Of a stretch of 64,000 nucleotides of DNA, positions 46,087 through 55,327 are shown one piece after another. The stretch covers positions 1 to 64,000 of the forward strand of contig JAICPY010000010.1 in assembly GCA_025929585.1 (NCBI GenBank). The letters run 5' to 3'. The notes beneath the pieces are model-generated. The model saw only the letters and a list, made by a program, of their open reading frames with translations. It ran no database searches and was not told the DNA's origin. The position numbers and the translations under genes were made by a program. Source of the DNA: Steroidobacter sp. (GTDB lineage: Bacteria > Pseudomonadota > Gammaproteobacteria > Steroidobacterales > Steroidobacteraceae). Each line of letters starts with the position of its first letter. Positions within the stretch are counted from its first letter, which is position 1.

Positions 46087-49000
46087 TTGAGCGTGCAAGC
46101 ACTTATCCGCGTCATTCCCGAAGCTCTGCGTCGAAGCCGAAAAGTCGCTTTGTCGCTCGCGAGCTTTGCACTTCTCGTGCTGACGATCGTCATTACGGCG
46201 GCTGTCCTGCAAGGGTTTACGCTTTTCGGCGCTACCCGTACTTCCATCAATGATCTCAAACGCCTGCGCGCAGGTGAGATCGCGCACCTTCAGGGAGTGG
46301 TGACTTTCGCCAATCCAGCATCGCGCGCGGTGTACTTCCAAGATCAGTCCGGCGGACTGCGCATCGAACTTGCCCCCCAGGCAGTTATTCCCGACGTGGG
46401 AGATATCATCGAGGTGCGCGCTGCCATTGCAGATGGTGCCGCGGGGGCGGACGCGCAGGTGGGACGATCGAACCTGGATCTGAGTCAGATCGAAGTGTCG
46501 ATCAAGGGCCGAGGTAATCTTCCGCAGGCGCAAGCGATGTCATTGGCAGAGCAGTTCTCCAATGGCGGCCTCGGCGAGTCGAGATTCGTGCAGACATCTG
46601 GCATCGTGCGCGCCGCGAGTGTTCGCGACGGCGCACTCTCCTTGGAGCTGGCCGAGAAAGGCATGCGCATGCCGCTTTCGATTCTCAAGGCCGGCAATCC
46701 CGACGTGAGCTCTTTGTTGGATGCGCGAGTCAGCGTACGCGGCGTGCTGCAGCTCGATTACGAGGCGCCTGATATGACGAGCGCAGGCGCGCATCTTTGG
46801 GTTGCGAGTCTCGCGGATCTGCGTGTCGTTGAACCTGCTCCTGCCGAGATCGCGCGTGCACCTTCTGTCTGGGCGCTGATCTCGGACCGCGCGTGGTCGG
46901 ATCGAGGTTATCGCGTCCGAATGCGCGGCACAGTGCGCGCGGGAGGCACAGGCAACGCGCTGCTGATCGAGAACGGCGGAGTTTTCATGCCTGTGGAGAC
47001 ACCGCTCGCACAACACTTCGAGCCTGGCGCAGCGATCGAAGCGATCGGTTGGCCGAACAAGAGCCGGTTCTCGACAATCCTGCAGCGTGCCGAAGTGGTC
47101 CGCCTCAAGGACGAGGAAGCTCCATCGCTCGAGCGTAGCGATCCGCCCGCCGAGCCGATTACCAATCTGTTACGCGTGCGTGAGCTCGATCGCGAGCAAG
47201 CAAATCGATCTGTGCCGGTGGATCTCCTCGGCGTTGTTACGGCGATCCAAGCCCCGTACCAATTGTTCTTCTTTCAATCCGGTAAAGAGGGCATCTTCGT
47301 CGATGCACTCGATCAATCGCTTGCGCATCTGAAACCCGGCATGCGCATTCGCCTCAGAGGATTCACGGCCGCGGGTGACTTCGCACCCGTGATCAAGCAT
47401 CCACGCATCGACGTACTCGGTCAGGGTGAGTTGCCGGCGCCGCAAACGGTAGACGCGGCGGACGCGCCGACGGGCACTTATGATTCCGAGTGGGTGGAAG
47501 TAGAGGGTCTGATGCGCCCATTCAGATCGATAGGGGGCAATCCGACATTCAAGCTCATCGCACCGTTCGGCACGATCAACGGCGCGTTGATCAATCCAGG
47601 CGAGCCGGCCGACCTCGAACGTTTCGTCGATGCCAAGGTTCGCGTGCGCGGTGTGTTCGCGACAGTGTTCACCAAAGAAGGTGTGCTCGTCGGCTATCGC
47701 ATGTTTGCGCAGTCCTCTGAGTACTTCGAGATTCTTCGCGCACCGCCGAGCGATGCATCGAACCCCGAGCCGCGCGCCATCATCGACTTGCTGCGCTTCT
47801 CGGCAAAGGCCGAGGGAGGCCACCGAGCGCGCGTCCGAGGCATCGTCACTCGTCATTCACCGCGCCGCTTGTATGTACAGGATGAAAGCGGCAGCGTGCT
47901 GGTCCAGGCGGCTCATCCGGACGTACGAGTCGGCGATCTGGTCGAGGCGCTCGGCTATCCGGCACCGAGCGATTATGGCCCGATCCTCTCGGATGCCTCC
48001 GTTACCACGATTGCTCGCGACCAAACGGTCGTGCCCAGGAAAGTAGCGGCTGATGACATCTTGAGCGGTGCGTTGGACGGTCAGCTCGTTCAGATCGAAG
48101 CCAAGCTTCTGAGCCATATCCCCGGCACCGCACAACAAACGCTAGTGCTGCAGAACGGCTACACGAGCTTCAACGCGGTACTAGAGGGCAGCGCACCGTT
48201 GGTCGATCTGCGTGAAGGCAGCGTCGTCAGCATCGTGGGCGTCTGTGTCGTACAACGACAGCTCTTCAATCGTGAAGACTCTGCACTTCCCGTGTCTTTC
48301 AGAATGCTGCTGCGCTCGCCAGAGGATGCGCAAGTAATCGAAGCGGCCCCGTGGTGGAACGCGCGCTATGCACTGCCTGCGCTCGGTGTGCTCACCCTCT
48401 CGATCTTCGTTGCGATGCTTTGGGTCGCGGCGCTGCGCCGCCGCGTGCACGTTCAAACGGCAGAGTTGCAGAGTCAGCGCTCGTTCCTGCGGCAAGTGAT
48501 CGACATGTGCCCGACGTTCATCTTCGTAAAGGATTCACAAGGGCGCTTCACGCTGGTCAACCGAGCGTTCGCTCAAGCGCGTGGCTGTGCGCCCGAGCAG
48601 ATGGTGGGCAAGAACGACTTCGAGATCGGCACCGAGGGGGACCAAGCGCAAGCGTATCAACGCGATGATTCCGAAGTGCTGCGTGAGGGCCGAGAAAAGA
48701 CGGTGATCGAGCCGCATACCGACAGCGAAGGCCGCCAACTGTGGTTGCACACGATCAAACGGCGCTTGATGGATGAGCATGGAAGGCCGCAAGTCGTCGG
48801 CGTCTCCAACGACATCACGCTGCACAAGCACGCTGAGGAGACGCTGCGTAAGGCGCGCGAAGCCGCAGAAACCGCGAACCGCGCCAAGAGCGAGTTCCTG
48901 GCGAATATGAGTCATGAAATCCGCACGCCGTTGAACGGCATTCTCGGAATGACCGCGTTGTGGATGGACACGGACATGACGCGAGAACAGCGTGAGTACC

Positions 49001-50430
49001 TGGAAACGGTGAAATTATCGGCAGATGGACTGCTCACGGTCGTCAACGATGTGCTCGACTTTTCGAAAATCGAAGCCGGCAAGCTAGAGATTGACTCCGC
49101 CGAATTCGATCTGCGTGAAGTGCTCGAATCTGTCACCAAGACTCTGGCCGTGCGCGCGCACGAGAAAGGATTGGAGTTGGTATGCGACATCGCCGCGGAT
49201 GTGCCCGAAACGATTCGCGGAGATGCGAACCGCCTCCGTCAGGTTCTGCTGAACCTAGCCGGCAACGCAATCAAGTTCACTTCCTGCGGTGAAGTCGTCG
49301 TCGGCGTCGCACTCAAATCCAGTCAAAGCTCGACGAGCACGCTGATCTTCAGCGTACGAGACACAGGGATCGGGATCGAGGCGAATCGGCAGAAGTCGAT
49401 CTTCGATCCTTTCGTTCAAGCCGATAGCTCGACGACCCGAAGTTACGGCGGCACCGGCCTCGGGCTTACGATCTCCAGCCGCCTAGTCACGATGATGGGC
49501 GGCACGATGTGGGTGGACAGCACCGTCAGCAGCGGCAGCACCTTCTTCTTCACGCTGCGCGCGGAGTGCGTGCGGCGCCAGCACCAACCCGATCCCGCGG
49601 TGGCGCTTCACGATGCACGAGTGCTGATCGTCGATGACAACGCGGCCTCGCGCGCAGCGATGGTCAGTACGCTGAAACGATGGAAAGTTCGCTCAACCAC
49701 TGCGCCTGATTGCGCAGCAGCGTTGCAATGCTTGAGCAGCGCCGAAAGCGCTGGAGATCCTTATCAGGCGCTTATCGTGGACCTATCGATGCCGGGAAAC
49801 GACCCGATCGAGTTGATTCGGCAGGCTCGAACACACACATCGCGAATCCTTGCGCTGTCGTTGACTACGACGCAACGCGAGGACGAGGTCCACTGCCGCA
49901 AGCTCGATGTCGAAACCTACCTCATCAAGCCGGTGCGCGGCGTTGAGCTGCAAAAAGCACTGATTCGACTCATTCAAGACTCCCAGGCAGCGACCCTCAC
50001 GCCAGTTCGTAAGGCTTGCCCGAGCACAGCCTGCCTTAAGATCCTGCTCGCCGAAGACAATGCCGTGAATCAAATGTTGATGGTTCGGCTGTTGCAGAAG
50101 CGAGGTCACCAAGTCACTGTCGCCGGTACCGGCGCGGTCGCACTAAAGCATCTGGAAAAGGAAACGTTCGATTTAGTGCTCATGGACGTACAAATGCCGG
50201 AGCTCGACGGTCTCGCCGCCGCCCAGGAAATCCGCCGACGAGAACAGGCAACCAACGAACACATCCCCATCATCGCCCTCACTGCCCACGCGATGACCGG
50301 CGACAAGGAACGCTGCCTCGCAGCCGGTATGGACGCTTATCTCACCAAGCCGATCAACGTGAAAGAGCTCGACGAAGCCCTGAAGGTATTCGGAGACAAA
50401 GGATCGGAGGAAGAAAGAGCTGCGGGATGA
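46087..50430 (+). CDS. Giant hybrid kinase with seven OB-like extracytoplasmic repeats
   Basis: Sensor kinase of about 1447 residues. An N-terminal helix (about 20-45) and a second at about 765-785 enclose a ~720-residue extracytoplasmic region. In that region seven units start near residues 67, 170, 278, 379, 472, 582 and 670. Their openings vary on G-V/I-V/T (LQGVVTF, TSGIVRA, MRGTVRA, LLGVVTA, VEGLMRP, VRGIVTR, IEAKLLS), most followed by an FQD/VQD/LQN-like beta-strand. A PAS domain (about 800-920), HisKA MSHEIRTPLNG (His943), HATPase (GGTGLGL) and two receivers (Asp1232, Asp1367) follow. There is no Hpt domain. The start (TTG 46087 or GTG 46093) is uncertain. The ligand is unknown. Confidence 0.88.
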   Translation: MSVQALIRVIPEALRRSRKVALSLASFALLVLTIVITAAVLQGFTLFGATRTSINDLKRLRAGEIAHLQGVVTFANPASRAVYFQDQSGGLRIELAPQAVIPDVGDIIEVRAAIADGAAGADAQVGRSNLDLSQIEVSIKGRGNLPQAQAMSLAEQFSNGGLGESRFVQTSGIVRAASVRDGALSLELAEKGMRMPLSILKAGNPDVSSLLDARVSVRGVLQLDYEAPDMTSAGAHLWVASLADLRVVEPAPAEIARAPSVWALISDRAWSDRGYRVRMRGTVRAGGTGNALLIENGGVFMPVETPLAQHFEPGAAIEAIGWPNKSRFSTILQRAEVVRLKDEEAPSLERSDPPAEPITNLLRVRELDREQANRSVPVDLLGVVTAIQAPYQLFFFQSGKEGIFVDALDQSLAHLKPGMRIRLRGFTAAGDFAPVIKHPRIDVLGQGELPAPQTVDAADAPTGTYDSEWVEVEGLMRPFRSIGGNPTFKLIAPFGTINGALINPGEPADLERFVDAKVRVRGVFATVFTKEGVLVGYRMFAQSSEYFEILRAPPSDASNPEPRAIIDLLRFSAKAEGGHRARVRGIVTRHSPRRLYVQDESGSVLVQAAHPDVRVGDLVEALGYPAPSDYGPILSDASVTTIARDQTVVPRKVAADDILSGALDGQLVQIEAKLLSHIPGTAQQTLVLQNGYTSFNAVLEGSAPLVDLREGSVVSIVGVCVVQRQLFNREDSALPVSFRMLLRSPEDAQVIEAAPWWNARYALPALGVLTLSIFVAMLWVAALRRRVHVQTAELQSQRSFLRQVIDMCPTFIFVKDSQGRFTLVNRAFAQARGCAPEQMVGKNDFEIGTEGDQAQAYQRDDSEVLREGREKTVIEPHTDSEGRQLWLHTIKRRLMDEHGRPQVVGVSNDITLHKHAEETLRKAREAAETANRAKSEFLANMSHEIRTPLNGILGMTALWMDTDMTREQREYLETVKLSADGLLTVVNDVLDFSKIEAGKLEIDSAEFDLREVLESVTKTLAVRAHEKGLELVCDIAADVPETIRGDANRLRQVLLNLAGNAIKFTSCGEVVVGVALKSSQSSTSTLIFSVRDTGIGIEANRQKSIFDPFVQADSSTTRSYGGTGLGLTISSRLVTMMGGTMWVDSTVSSGSTFFFTLRAECVRRQHQPDPAVALHDARVLIVDDNAASRAAMVSTLKRWKVRSTTAPDCAAALQCLSSAESAGDPYQALIVDLSMPGNDPIELIRQARTHTSRILALSLTTTQREDEVHCRKLDVETYLIKPVRGVELQKALIRLIQDSQAATLTPVRKACPSTACLKILLAEDNAVNQMLMVRLLQKRGHQVTVAGTGAVALKHLEKETFDLVLMDVQMPELDGLAAAQEIRRREQATNEHIPIIALTAHAMTGDKERCLAAGMDAYLTKPINVKELDEALKVFGDKGSEEERAAG

Positions 50431-50540
50431 GATGATAGTGATGAGGTGATAAAGTGATGACGACAGAGATAATGAAGAGAGCGTGAGCCATCATCCATTT
50501 CTGTCGTCATCACGTCATCATCTTATCACCTCCATCACCT
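50431..50540. repeat. Palindromic iterated GTGATGA element
   Basis: Directly after the kinase stop, the left arm (50431-50468) holds GTGATGAGGTGATAAAGTGA and the right arm (50501-50539) its reverse complement CATCACGTCATCATCTTATC, with the 13-bp GTGATGACGACAG matching exactly. It lies in the 119-bp gap before the FMN reductase. Confidence 0.7.
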
Positions 50541-50549
50541 GCCTTCTGC

Positions 50550-51119
50550 ATGCTCACTCTCGTCGGCTTCTCCGGCAGCTTGCGCCGCGGCTCATACAAC
50601 GCTGCCCTGCTTCGTGCTGCGGCCAGCGTCATGCCTGCCGATAGTGAATTGAGAATCGAATCGATAGCGGGCATCCCGCTATACGATGCAGATGAAGAGG
50701 CGGAGCACGGCGTGCCCGAAGGTGCGAGGCGTCTCAAGGATGCCATCGCCGCCGCTGACGGCTTGCTGATCGTCACGCCGGAGTACAACAACAGCATTCC
50801 CGGCGTAACGAAGAATGCGGTCGATTGGTTGTCTCGACCCTCCACCGATATTCTTCGCGTTTTCGGCGGGCGCCCCGTGGCTATCACCGGCGCTTCGCCC
50901 GGAAGACTTGGAACCGTGCTCTCTCAGAATGCCTGGCTGCCAGTGCTAAAAACTCTGGGCGCAGATCTTTGGAGCGGTGGACGCTTGCTGGTCTCGCAAG
51001 CTTCGACATTGGTAGATTCGAACGGTGCAATCGTCGATCCCGCCACCCTCAAGAATCTCCGAAAGTTCATGGAAGGCTTCGTCGCCTACGCCAAGGAACG
51101 AAGCGCGCTGCGACAGTAG
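50550..51119 (+). CDS. NAD(P)H-dependent FMN reductase
   Basis: Flavodoxin-fold reductase of 189 residues of the ChrR/SsuE-like FMN_red family: GFSGSLRRGSYNAALLRAA for the FMN phosphate, PEYNNSIPGVTKNAVDWLSR in the middle, and GASPGRLGT for the second flavin contact. It reduces quinones, chromate or other electrophiles using NAD(P)H. A weak ribosome site precedes the ATG. Confidence 0.9.
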   Translation: MLTLVGFSGSLRRGSYNAALLRAAASVMPADSELRIESIAGIPLYDADEEAEHGVPEGARRLKDAIAAADGLLIVTPEYNNSIPGVTKNAVDWLSRPSTDILRVFGGRPVAITGASPGRLGTVLSQNAWLPVLKTLGADLWSGGRLLVSQASTLVDSNGAIVDPATLKNLRKFMEGFVAYAKERSALRQ

Positions 51120-51343
51120 CAAGCGGATTGCAAGCCGGAGGCTTGCGGTGCTTACCCCGTTGCGCACCAGAGAAGGTCGCAAGTGCATGCAACCTTTCTC
51201 ACCTCACCCGGCGTCAGAACCCGCGCGATTGCGTTAAGGCACCCTTCTTCTTTGCCCGTGGATCACGGACTGTGGACTGCAGAGCTGTGCTCGCGCCATC
51301 GCATATAGCGACAGTGACCAATCATCAGGGTGAAAAAAGAAAC

Positions 51344-52741
51344 ATGGCAAGGATCAATCGGCGTCAGGTCGTAGCGGGAGCATTGACGTTAGGCGCATGG
51401 AGCCATCTGGCGCTTGCGCGAGAAATCGCGCAGCCATCGCATGACTCCGGAGCACCGCTGGATGATGGCCGAATTCTCCAGATCCTCGAGCAGCGCATCG
51501 AGGCGCGGCAGGCAGTAGGCATTGCAGTCGGGGTGCTCGAAGGAGGGCGAAGGCGAATCATAACGGCCGGAAAAATCGCCAAAGGTGAGGTGCGAGCCGT
51601 CGACGGCAACACGATCTTCGGCATCGCTTCCGTGACCAAACCGTTCATTGCGCTATTGCTCGCCAGTGCCGTGTTGCGCGGCGAGCTGGAATACGAAGCC
51701 GCCGCAGAGCGCTATCTACCTGGACAGGAGCGCTTGCCAGAGCTGAACGGACGCAAGATTACCTTGCTCGACCTCGCCACGCACACCTCGGGCCTGCCTC
51801 ACGAGCTCCCGAACGAGATTGCGGCGGAAGCCAGAACGCAGCGACCGGACGCAACGCGCAAGACAATGTATGACCATCTCGCCTCGTACGCGCTTAAAGC
51901 TACACCCGGCAGTCAGTGGTCCTATTCGAATCTTGGCTACGCAGTGCTTGCCCATGTTTTGGAGAGCGCAGCGCGGCTCGACTATGCAACCCTGCTGCGC
52001 ACACGAATCACAGACGAGCTCAGCTTATCGAGCACTGTCCCGGAGCTCACTGCGGAAATGCGCGAGCGACGCGCAGCGCCACACCTGGCCTCGCTGCACC
52101 CTTCACCGGAATGGAACAAGCCCTGGACTCGGCCTCTCTTGCAATCCAGCGTCAACGATCTGCTGACCTTCGTTGAAGCTTGCGTGGGCCAAAAGCAAAC
52201 CGTGCTCGCCCCAGCAGTTGCAGCCATGCTCAGGCAACGACGCCCCGCTCCAGCGCTAAATGCCGAGCAAGCTTTAGGTTGGTATGTCTATCCCGATCGC
52301 CAGGGACCGCTGGTCGCTCATTCCGGCGGTGGAGGCGGATTCGCTGCAAGCGTGCTATTCGATCAGCATGCGAAAAACGGCGTAGTGCTGCTATCTAATA
52401 CTGAGCTGCTGCAGGAGGACGTGGCCCGACATATTCTGCGCAAGGAGTTTCCGCTGAACCCAATTCAGACCGAAATCCATCTGGATCCTTCCACGCTGGA
52501 TGCCTACCTGGGCGATTACCAAGACGCAGCGGGTGCCATCACCGGCATCCGCAGGCAACCTGATGGACTGATGCTACTAATGCCCGCCGGTCACAAAGCG
52601 CCACTCACGCCGGCCAGTCCGACGTCGTTTTTCGTGCGGGGTTACCCAGGACTCACGGTTTCATTCGACGATTACAGAAATGGCCGATTCGGCACCGTCA
52701 ATTGGACCTTGAACGGGCAGACCATCACGGCGCGCCGCTAA
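51344..52741 (+). CDS. Class C-like serine beta-lactamase/esterase
   Basis: Exported serine hydrolase of 465 residues of the beta-lactamase (PBP-type) fold. The N-terminus MARINRRQVVAGALTLGAW has a twin-arginine-like signal ending near ALA. The Ser-x-x-Lys nucleophile motif is SVTK (Ser96), the second motif is YSN (Tyr194), and HSG (about 326) replaces the usual KTG. Members include esterases, D-aminopeptidases and AmpC-type enzymes, so the activity is not certain. An open frame extends upstream to 50825 but runs antiparallel to no signal and overlaps the FMN reductase, so I excluded it. Confidence 0.85.
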   Translation: MARINRRQVVAGALTLGAWSHLALAREIAQPSHDSGAPLDDGRILQILEQRIEARQAVGIAVGVLEGGRRRIITAGKIAKGEVRAVDGNTIFGIASVTKPFIALLLASAVLRGELEYEAAAERYLPGQERLPELNGRKITLLDLATHTSGLPHELPNEIAAEARTQRPDATRKTMYDHLASYALKATPGSQWSYSNLGYAVLAHVLESAARLDYATLLRTRITDELSLSSTVPELTAEMRERRAAPHLASLHPSPEWNKPWTRPLLQSSVNDLLTFVEACVGQKQTVLAPAVAAMLRQRRPAPALNAEQALGWYVYPDRQGPLVAHSGGGGGFAASVLFDQHAKNGVVLLSNTELLQEDVARHILRKEFPLNPIQTEIHLDPSTLDAYLGDYQDAAGAITGIRRQPDGLMLLMPAGHKAPLTPASPTSFFVRGYPGLTVSFDDYRNGRFGTVNWTLNGQTITARR

Positions 52742-52746
52742 GCGGC

Positions 52747-52781
52747 AAAGAGGCGCTGAAGGCGCCGTTCCGGGCCTCTTT
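52747..52781. terminator. Hairpin after serine hydrolase
   Basis: AAAGAGGC (52747-52754) pairs with GCCTCTTT (52774-52781) around a 19-base loop just after the stop codon. It is a plausible terminator or attenuator before fusA, without a strong T-run. Confidence 0.45.
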
Positions 52782-52837
52782 CGCCCCGGAAACCCTGGAT
52801 TTTTCGAACATACGCCCCGATAAACCGGGACTTCGGC

Positions 52838-52843
52838 TAGAAT
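52838..52843 (+). promoter_or_regulatory. Possible -10 box for fusA
   Basis: TAGAAT lies in the context GGCTAGAATGCG, a frequent form of gammaproteobacterial -10 elements, 157 bp before the fusA start. A clear -35 box is not seen. Confidence 0.3.
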
Positions 52844-52999
52844 GCGCGGCTTTGAAATTCTTGCCGAGCGAAATCAGTTGCTGGAGGGAAAATTCCAGCG
52901 AAAACCTCATTGGTGTTGTTAGGCAGGACCCCTATTCTCCCCGCCGCCCCGGCCAAGGGACCGGTTTCGAATTGCCCGCAACTGTAACGGAAATCTGCT

Positions 53000-55156
53000 A
53001 TGCCCCGCACTACACCCCTTTCTGACATCCGCAACATCGGCATCATTGCCCACGTCGATGCCGGAAAGACCACGACCACCGAGCGCATCCTTTATTACAC
53101 GGGGCGCAAGCACACGATCGTCGACGTGCACGAAACGAAGGACCTCAAAACTTCGACGACGACGGATTACATGGAGCAGGAACAGAAGCGCGGCATCACG
53201 ATCCAATCGGCCGCCGTGTCCACGTTCTGGCGCAAGAAAAAGATCAACGTCATCGACACTCCGGGGCACGTCGACTTCACGATTGAAGTCAATCGCTCGC
53301 TTCGCGTGCTCGACGGCGCGGTCGTGGTATTCGACGGCGTTGCAGGTGTAGAGCCACAGTCCGAAACAAACTGGCGACTCGCCGACAACTACGGCGTGCC
53401 GCGTATTTGCTACGTGAACAAGATGGACCGCAGCGGCGCTGGCTTCCTGCGTTGCGTCGATATGATCAAGAAGCGTCTCGGCGCGCGTCCGTTGCCCGTC
53501 CAACTGCCGATCGGCTCGGAAGATAACTTCAAGGGCATGATCGATCTGGTCGAGATGAAGGCGCTGGTGTGGGAGTCCGACGATCGCGATGCGAAGCCGG
53601 TCGAGCACGAAATTACGCCTGATGTCGCCGATAAGCTGAACATCACTGTTCCGAGCGACCGGGCGATCTTGGCGCAAATCGAGCAGTTCCGCACCGAGCT
53701 CATCGACACCTGCCTGGAACAAGATGACGAGGCGATGGAAGCCTATCTGAACGACGGCACCATTCCGTCAGCAGACGTGCTCCGCAAGTGTTTGCGTAAG
53801 GGCACGCTTGGCGGCGCATTCAATCCCGTCCTCTGCGGTTCTTCCTACAAGAACAAGGGCGTGACTCAGGTACTCGATGCTGTCGTCGACTACCTGCCGG
53901 CTCCAACGGACGTCGAGGCGATCAAGACCGTGGATGCCGACGGTAATCCGATCGGCGAGCGTATTTGCTCGGACGACGAGCCGTTCGCAGGTCTTGCGTT
54001 CAAAGTAATCAACGACGCCTACGGCGCGCTCACGTTCGTGCGCGTGTACTCAGGTGTATTGACCAAAGGCATGTCGGTCATGAATTCGACGCGCGGCAAG
54101 CGCGAGAAGATCGGCCGCATGGTGGAGATGTTCGCGCAACAGGCGAACCCGATCGAAGAAGCGCGCGCCGGCGACATCATTGCGCTCGTTTCGCTCGCTG
54201 AAACCGACACGGGCGATACGTTGTGCGATTCCGCAGCTCCGGTCGTACTCGAGCGCATGCGCTTCCCGGACCCTGTCATCAGTGTATCGGTGAAGTCGAA
54301 GAACAAGCAGGATCAGGAAAAGTTCGGCGCCGCACTCGGCAAGATGGTGCGTGCCGATCCATCGTTGTATCTGGAAACGGATCGCGAAACGGGCCAGACG
54401 ATTCTGCGCGGCATGGGCGAGTTGCATCTTGAAGTCACGCTCGATCGTATCCGCACCGAGTTCGGCGTCGAGGGTGTGATGGGTCAGCCACAGGTTGCCT
54501 ATCGAGAAACGTTCACGAAGCCGATCAACGAACAATACGTGCACAAGAAACAGACCGGTGGTTCGGGTCAGTTCGCCGAAGTCTGGATCACGTTCGAACC
54601 TCTGGAGCGCGGTAAGGGCTTCGAGTTCGTCGACGAAACGGTCGGTGGCTCGGTTCCGAAAGAGTTCGTACCTTCGGTCGAAAAAGGCCTCAAGGTGCAG
54701 AAGGAAGACGGTGTGCTCGCGCACTATCCAACCGTCGACTTCCGAGCCCGTTTGACGGATGGCAGCTATCACGACGTCGACTCGAACGCGATGACGTTCG
54801 AAATTGCGGCGAAGGCCTGCTTCCGCGAGGCGATCCGCAAGGCGAATCCGATCCTGCTCGAGCCGGTGATGAGAGTCGAGACCGTGACCCCAGCCGACTA
54901 TCTGGGCGATGTCATCGGCGACATCAATCGCCGTCGCGGCATGATTCAGGAACAGCTCGAGCGCGGCACCAACATTGCGGTCGTCGCAACCGTCCCGCTG
55001 TCGGAAATGTTTGGCTACATCGGCCACCTGCGTGGCATGACGAGCGGTCGCGCTTCGTACACGATGGAGTTCTCGCACTACGATCCAGTGCCGAAGAACG
55101 TCGCCGACGCAGTGATTGCAGATGTCGCGAAGGCGAAGGCCGCCGCCGTCGCCTAA
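53000..55156 (+). CDS. fusA: Elongation factor G
   Basis: Translational GTPase of 718 residues that moves tRNA-mRNA through the ribosome. P-loop HVDAGKTTT (about 18-26), DTPGHVDFT (G3), NKMD (G4) and the domain IV-V sequence through [12 protein letters not shown] are present. Switch I, from [18 protein letters not shown] to [13 protein letters not shown], is about five residues longer than the pattern I recall for E. coli-type EF-G. The gene stands alone, without rpsL, rpsG or tuf, so it may be a second EF-G copy (FusA2-like). It ends with a strong terminator. Confidence 0.95.
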   Translation: MPRTTPLSDIRNIGIIAHVDAGKTTTTERILYYTGRKHTIVDVHETKDLKTSTTTDYMEQEQKRGITIQSAAVSTFWRKKKINVIDTPGHVDFTIEVNRSLRVLDGAVVVFDGVAGVEPQSETNWRLADNYGVPRICYVNKMDRSGAGFLRCVDMIKKRLGARPLPVQLPIGSEDNFKGMIDLVEMKALVWESDDRDAKPVEHEITPDVADKLNITVPSDRAILAQIEQFRTELIDTCLEQDDEAMEAYLNDGTIPSADVLRKCLRKGTLGGAFNPVLCGSSYKNKGVTQVLDAVVDYLPAPTDVEAIKTVDADGNPIGERICSDDEPFAGLAFKVINDAYGALTFVRVYSGVLTKGMSVMNSTRGKREKIGRMVEMFAQQANPIEEARAGDIIALVSLAETDTGDTLCDSAAPVVLERMRFPDPVISVSVKSKNKQDQEKFGAALGKMVRADPSLYLETDRETGQTILRGMGELHLEVTLDRIRTEFGVEGVMGQPQVAYRETFTKPINEQYVHKKQTGGSGQFAEVWITFEPLERGKGFEFVDETVGGSVPKEFVPSVEKGLKVQKEDGVLAHYPTVDFRARLTDGSYHDVDSNAMTFEIAAKACFREAIRKANPILLEPVMRVETVTPADYLGDVIGDINRRRGMIQEQLERGTNIAVVATVPLSEMFGYIGHLRGMTSGRASYTMEFSHYDPVPKNVADAVIADVAKAKAAAVA

Positions 55157-55188
55157 CCAACCAGCCTCGACCCGGTTCATCCGGACAA

Positions 55189-55222
55189 GGGAGCGGATCG
55201 CAAGATCCGCTCCCTTTTTTTT
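55189..55222 (+). terminator. Rho-independent terminator of fusA
   Basis: GGGAGCGGATC (55189-55199), loop GCAA, then GATCCGCTCCC (55204-55214) forms a perfect 11-bp stem followed by eight T residues. It is a textbook intrinsic terminator. Confidence 0.9.
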
Positions 55223-55228
55223 GTTTTT

Positions 55229-55325
55229 GGGGACGCTCCTCCTCTTTCGAGGAGTGTCCCCTGCTTCTTTCTGAAGGGGACACTCCTCGAGGACGAAGAG
55301 CGTCCCCGGAAGACGAGGAGCGCCC
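55229..55325. repeat. GGGGACACTCCTCG palindromes, copies 2 and 3
   Basis: One palindrome (55229-55260) carries GGGGACGCTCCTC and its complement; a second (55276-55307) carries GGGGACACTCCTCG with CGAAGAGCGTCCCC. A half-copy CGAGGAGCGCCC follows at about 55314. The flank CTGCTTCTTTCTGAAG matches that at 43761, with one base changed. They lie between convergent fusA and the MFS gene. Confidence 0.7.
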
Positions 55326-55327
55326 GC

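Noticed and set aside
50825-51343. N-terminal extension of the serine hydrolase
   Set aside because: The frame overlaps the FMN reductase in another frame, has no signal sequence or motif, and the ATG at 51344 gives a clear signal peptide.
54050-55180. 376-residue open frame on the minus strand
   Set aside because: Antisense to the strongly conserved fusA; long only because of codon bias on the opposite strand.
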